From: Lysobacterales bacterium
Lineage (GTDB): Bacteria > Pseudomonadota > Gammaproteobacteria > Xanthomonadales > Xanthomonadaceae
Direction: 5' to 3'
Length of the DNA stretch: 9,405 bases
Assembly (NCBI GenBank): GCA_015655035.1
Contig: JAATFS010000005.1
Span: 1-9,405, forward strand
Shown: one piece after another, positions 6,940 to 9,405 of the stretch
How positions within the stretch are numbered: the first letter of the stretch is position 1
Layout: each line of letters begins with the position of its first letter
Position numbers and translations under genes: made by a program
The notes under the pieces: generated by a model
What the model saw: the letters and a program-made list of their open reading frames with translations, nothing else
What the model was told of the DNA's origin: nothing
The model's database searches: none

Positions 6940-6956
6940 TTAACGAAAATTTGACA
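6940..6956 (+). promoter_or_regulatory. 17-nt upstream element, copy 2 (receptor 2)
   Basis: TTAACGAAAATTTGACA differs from the copy upstream of receptor 1 only at positions 9 and 11. It begins 125 nt before the ATG at 7065. The surrounding sequence is not otherwise alignable over any length with the receptor 1 upstream region, so the match looks selected rather than a remnant of the gene duplication. Function as part of a promoter or as an activator site is inferred. Confidence 0.5.
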
Positions 6957-7049
6957 TTTAACCGACATTCGGGTTTCTTGATCAGGCATTGCAGCCGCCG
7001 CCACCAATCCCCCGGGGAGGGAGCGCGCTGAATGCCTATCACTCGTCAT

Positions 7050-7064
7050 CCGGAGTCACTCCCC
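7050..7064 (+). promoter_or_regulatory. Ribosome-binding site deciding the receptor 2 start
   Basis: GGAG at 7052-7055 lies 9 nt before ATG 7065, exactly the spacing seen before receptor 1 (GGAG 4401-4404, ATG 4414). The same CCGGAGTC octamer surrounds it in both genes. This shared layout is the main reason to place the receptor 2 start at 7065 rather than at the in-frame ATG at 7032. Confidence 0.6.
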
Positions 7065-9405
7065 ATGAAACGCAATCCCTGTCCGCTGTCCTTCGCAGTC
7101 GCCGTCGCGCTCGGCATGTCCAGTTTCGCCGCGCAATCGCAGAACAAAGATGCACAGACGCTGGATACCCTGATCGTCACCGGCACCCGCGTGGCCGATC
7201 GCACGGTGGCCGAATCGGCCTCGCCGATCGACATCATCTCGCCTGCCACGCTCGAATCCACCGGCACCACCGAACTGGCCACCGCGCTGGCACGTGCGGT
7301 GCCCTCGCTGAACTTCCCGCGTCCGGCCATCACCGACGGTACCGACGCGGTGCGTCCCGCGCAGTTGCGCGGCCTGTCGCCCGACCAGGTCTTGGTGCTG
7401 GTCAACGGCAAGCGCTACCACACCACCGCTCTGATCAACCTCAACGGCGCACAGGGCCGTGGCGCCTCGCCCGCCGACCTCAACACCATCCCGATCGCGG
7501 CCGTGGAGCGCATCGAAGTGCTGCGCGACGGCGCATCGGCGCAGTACGGCTCCGACGCCATCGCCGGTGTCATCAACGTGGTGCTCAAGGGCAGCGGCGA
7601 CGGCGGCAGCATCTCCGGCCGCTACGGCAAGTACAGTGCTGGCGACGGCGAGCAATACCAACTGTCCGGCGATGCGGGCCTGACCTTTGCCGGCACCGGC
7701 AAGGTGCACTTCGCAGCACAGGGCGGGCACCAGGACCAGACCAACCGCGCCAAGCCGTACAACGGCGTGGTGCAGCAGCGCTATGGCGATCCGGAGATCG
7801 ACCAGGGCGCGTTTTCGTATAACGGCGAATACAGCCCCACCGACTACCTGACGTTCTACTCCTTCGGCATGGTCAGCCGCCGCGAGGTGCTGTCCAACGG
7901 CTATTTCCGTGGCGCCAGCGACAACCGCAACCGGCCGGAGATCTATCCCGAAGGTTTCCTGCCGCAGATCTACAACGTCAGCAAGGACGTGTCGTGGGTC
8001 GGTGGGCTCAAGACCAGCACCGACGGCGGGCTCAACATCGACCTGAGCTACAACTACGGCCAGAACCAGCTGAGCTTCGACGTCAAGAACAGCCTCAACA
8101 ACAGCCTGGGCCTGGCCAGCCCCACCGAGTTCTACGCCGGTGCGCTGGAAGTGACCCAGAACGTGCTCAACGCCGACTTCAGCAAGACCCTGGACTGGGG
8201 CTTGGCCTATCCGGTGACGCTGTCCTTCGGTGCGGAATGGCGCGGCGAGAAGTTCAACGAATCACCCGGCGATGAAGGCTCCTACGTCAATGGCGGGATC
8301 GCCTCGGCCAGCGGCGCGCTGCTGCCGGGCGCGCAGGTATTCGCCGGCTTCAAGCCCAGCGACTCGGGCCACTACGACCGCAACAGCTACTCGGCTTACG
8401 TCGACCTGGAAGGTGACCTGACCGACAAGCTATCGCTGGGCCTGGCCGGACGTTACGAGAACTACAGCGACTTCGGCGATACCGCCACCGGCAAGCTGTC
8501 GCTGCGCTATGCCTTCACCGACAAGGTCGCGCTGCGCGCCACCGCGTCCACCGGCTTCCGCGCACCCTCGCTGCAACAGCAGTATTTCCAGTCGATCGCC
8601 ACCAACTTCATCGATGGCGTGCCGTATGAAATCGGCACTTTCCGCACCGACAACCCGGCCGCAGTGGCCCTCGGCGCCGAGCCGCTCGAGGCCGAGAAGT
8701 CCCGCAATTATGGCCTGGGCCTGGTCTTGCAGCCGCTGGACGCGCTGTACATCACCGTCGACGCCTACCGCATCGATATCGATGATCGCATCGCGCTGTC
8801 GGAGAACCTGACTTCGAGTGCGGTCCGCAGCTATTTGCAGGCCAACGGCTATGCCGGCATCGGCGGCGGCCGCTACTTCACCAATGCGATCGACACCAAG
8901 ACCCAGGGCGTGGACGTGGTCGGCAGCTATCGCTGGACGCTGCCCTCCAGCACCGTGGACCTGACCGCCGGCTACAACTACAACAAGACCGAGATCGAGA
9001 AGATCGCCGACAATCCGGCCGCGCTGGAAGCGATCGATCCGGACGCAGTGCGTATCGGCCGCGCCGAGATCGGGCGCATCACCGAAGGCAACCCGCGCGA
9101 CAAGTTCTTCCTGAGCGGTGTCTGGGCGCCGGGCAACTGGTCGTTCAGCGCAACCGCCACGCGCTGGGGCGAGTTCAGCACTTTCGGCACCACCGAGGCC
9201 ACCGACCAGACCTTCAGCGCGAAGTGGACGCTGGACCTGGCAGCGACCTGGAAACTGCACAACTGGAGCTTCACCGTGGGCGGCGACAACGTCACCAACG
9301 AGTACCCCGACCAGTCGCTGGCCGGCCTGGGCACCAGCACCTACCTGCCCTACAGCGGCTCCTCGCCGTTCGGCTTCAATGGCGCGTTCGTATACGCCAA
9401 CGTCA
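7065..9405 (+). CDS. TonB-dependent outer-membrane receptor 2 (last few residues beyond window edge)
   Basis: This is a second outer-membrane TonB-dependent importer. The frame stays open for 780 codons to the window edge. By comparison with receptor 1 (visible end PFGFNGAFVYANV against PFGFNGAYVYGRINYRW) only about four residues are missing. It has a signal peptide with cleavage at about residues 22-25, a TonB box DTLIV (34-38), a plug (about 51-175) and a barrel from about 177. No STN domain is present. By hand count the TonB box and plug match receptor 1 at 111 of 142 positions with no gaps. The barrel is more divergent: the first extracellular region after the plug is shorter (TNRAKPYNGVVQQRYGDP), and another loop carries an insertion, GGIASASGALLPG. 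That pattern suggests the same uptake machinery with a different or broader ligand range. An alternative start at ATG 7032 would add 11 residues (MPITRHPESLP). The ligand is unknown. Confidence 0.92.
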   Translation, partial: MKRNPCPLSFAVAVALGMSSFAAQSQNKDAQTLDTLIVTGTRVADRTVAESASPIDIISPATLESTGTTELATALARAVPSLNFPRPAITDGTDAVRPAQLRGLSPDQVLVLVNGKRYHTTALINLNGAQGRGASPADLNTIPIAAVERIEVLRDGASAQYGSDAIAGVINVVLKGSGDGGSISGRYGKYSAGDGEQYQLSGDAGLTFAGTGKVHFAAQGGHQDQTNRAKPYNGVVQQRYGDPEIDQGAFSYNGEYSPTDYLTFYSFGMVSRREVLSNGYFRGASDNRNRPEIYPEGFLPQIYNVSKDVSWVGGLKTSTDGGLNIDLSYNYGQNQLSFDVKNSLNNSLGLASPTEFYAGALEVTQNVLNADFSKTLDWGLAYPVTLSFGAEWRGEKFNESPGDEGSYVNGGIASASGALLPGAQVFAGFKPSDSGHYDRNSYSAYVDLEGDLTDKLSLGLAGRYENYSDFGDTATGKLSLRYAFTDKVALRATASTGFRAPSLQQQYFQSIATNFIDGVPYEIGTFRTDNPAAVALGAEPLEAEKSRNYGLGLVLQPLDALYITVDAYRIDIDDRIALSENLTSSAVRSYLQANGYAGIGGGRYFTNAIDTKTQGVDVVGSYRWTLPSSTVDLTAGYNYNKTEIEKIADNPAALEAIDPDAVRIGRAEIGRITEGNPRDKFFLSGVWAPGNWSFSATATRWGEFSTFGTTEATDQTFSAKWTLDLAATWKLHNWSFTVGGDNVTNEYPDQSLAGLGTSTYLPYSGSSPFGFNGAFVYANV

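Larger units (their letters stand above)
6872..7064 (+). promoter_or_regulatory. Upstream region of receptor 2
   Basis: This 193-bp stretch between the terminator and the receptor 2 start holds the second copy of the 17-nt element (6940-6956). A short direct repeat GACATT occurs at 6953-6958 and 6964-6969. A G-rich AGGGAG-like tract (7015-7022) precedes an in-frame upstream ATG at 7032. CCGGAGTC (7050-7057), also present before receptor 1, comes just before the chosen start. I find no good -10 hexamer downstream of the TTGACA. Confidence 0.5.

Overview
The window is compact, very GC-rich bacterial chromosome. It looks like a gammaproteobacterial xanthomonad, most likely Xanthomonas. The reasons are the Tat-exported class A beta-lactamase of the BlaXc/L2 type, the paralogous TonB-dependent receptors with xanthomonad-like sequence, and strong GC bias at third codon positions. 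The genus is inferred from protein family resemblance by eye; no database search was possible. I see no phage, plasmid, IS, CRISPR, tRNA or rRNA sequence.

Layout. (1) 797 to 1, minus strand: a class A beta-lactamase whose C-terminus lies beyond the left edge. (2) 798-1004: a divergent intergenic region. (3) 1005-2150, plus strand: a small cytoplasmic catalase-fold heme protein. It keeps every canonical heme-pocket residue I can align except the proximal tyrosine, which is methionine. (4) 2151-2232: a short convergent gap. (5) 4128 to 2233, minus strand: a YheS-type ABC-F ATPase. (6) 4129-4413: a 285-bp divergent regulatory region containing an unusually AT-rich islet. (7) 4414-6807, plus strand: TonB-dependent receptor 1, followed by a strong intrinsic terminator. 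(8) 7065 to the right edge, plus strand: TonB-dependent receptor 2, a tandem paralog of the first that lacks only about its last four residues.

Functional reading. The genes do not form one operon. The beta-lactamase, the catalase-like protein and the ABC-F factor are three separate transcription units. They act respectively in the periplasm, in cytoplasmic heme chemistry and on the ribosome. The two receptors form a tandem pair of outer-membrane importers. Each appears to be transcribed separately: a terminator lies between them, and a nearly identical 17-nt element sits upstream of each. Both use the same ribosome-binding site layout. Their TonB boxes and plugs are very similar while their extracellular loops differ, which suggests duplication followed by divergence in what they bind.

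I found no clearly new multigene system. The observations most worth checking are the Tyr-to-Met replacement at the heme ligand position of the catalase-like protein, the shared 17-nt upstream element of the receptor pair, and the alternative in-frame start of receptor 2.
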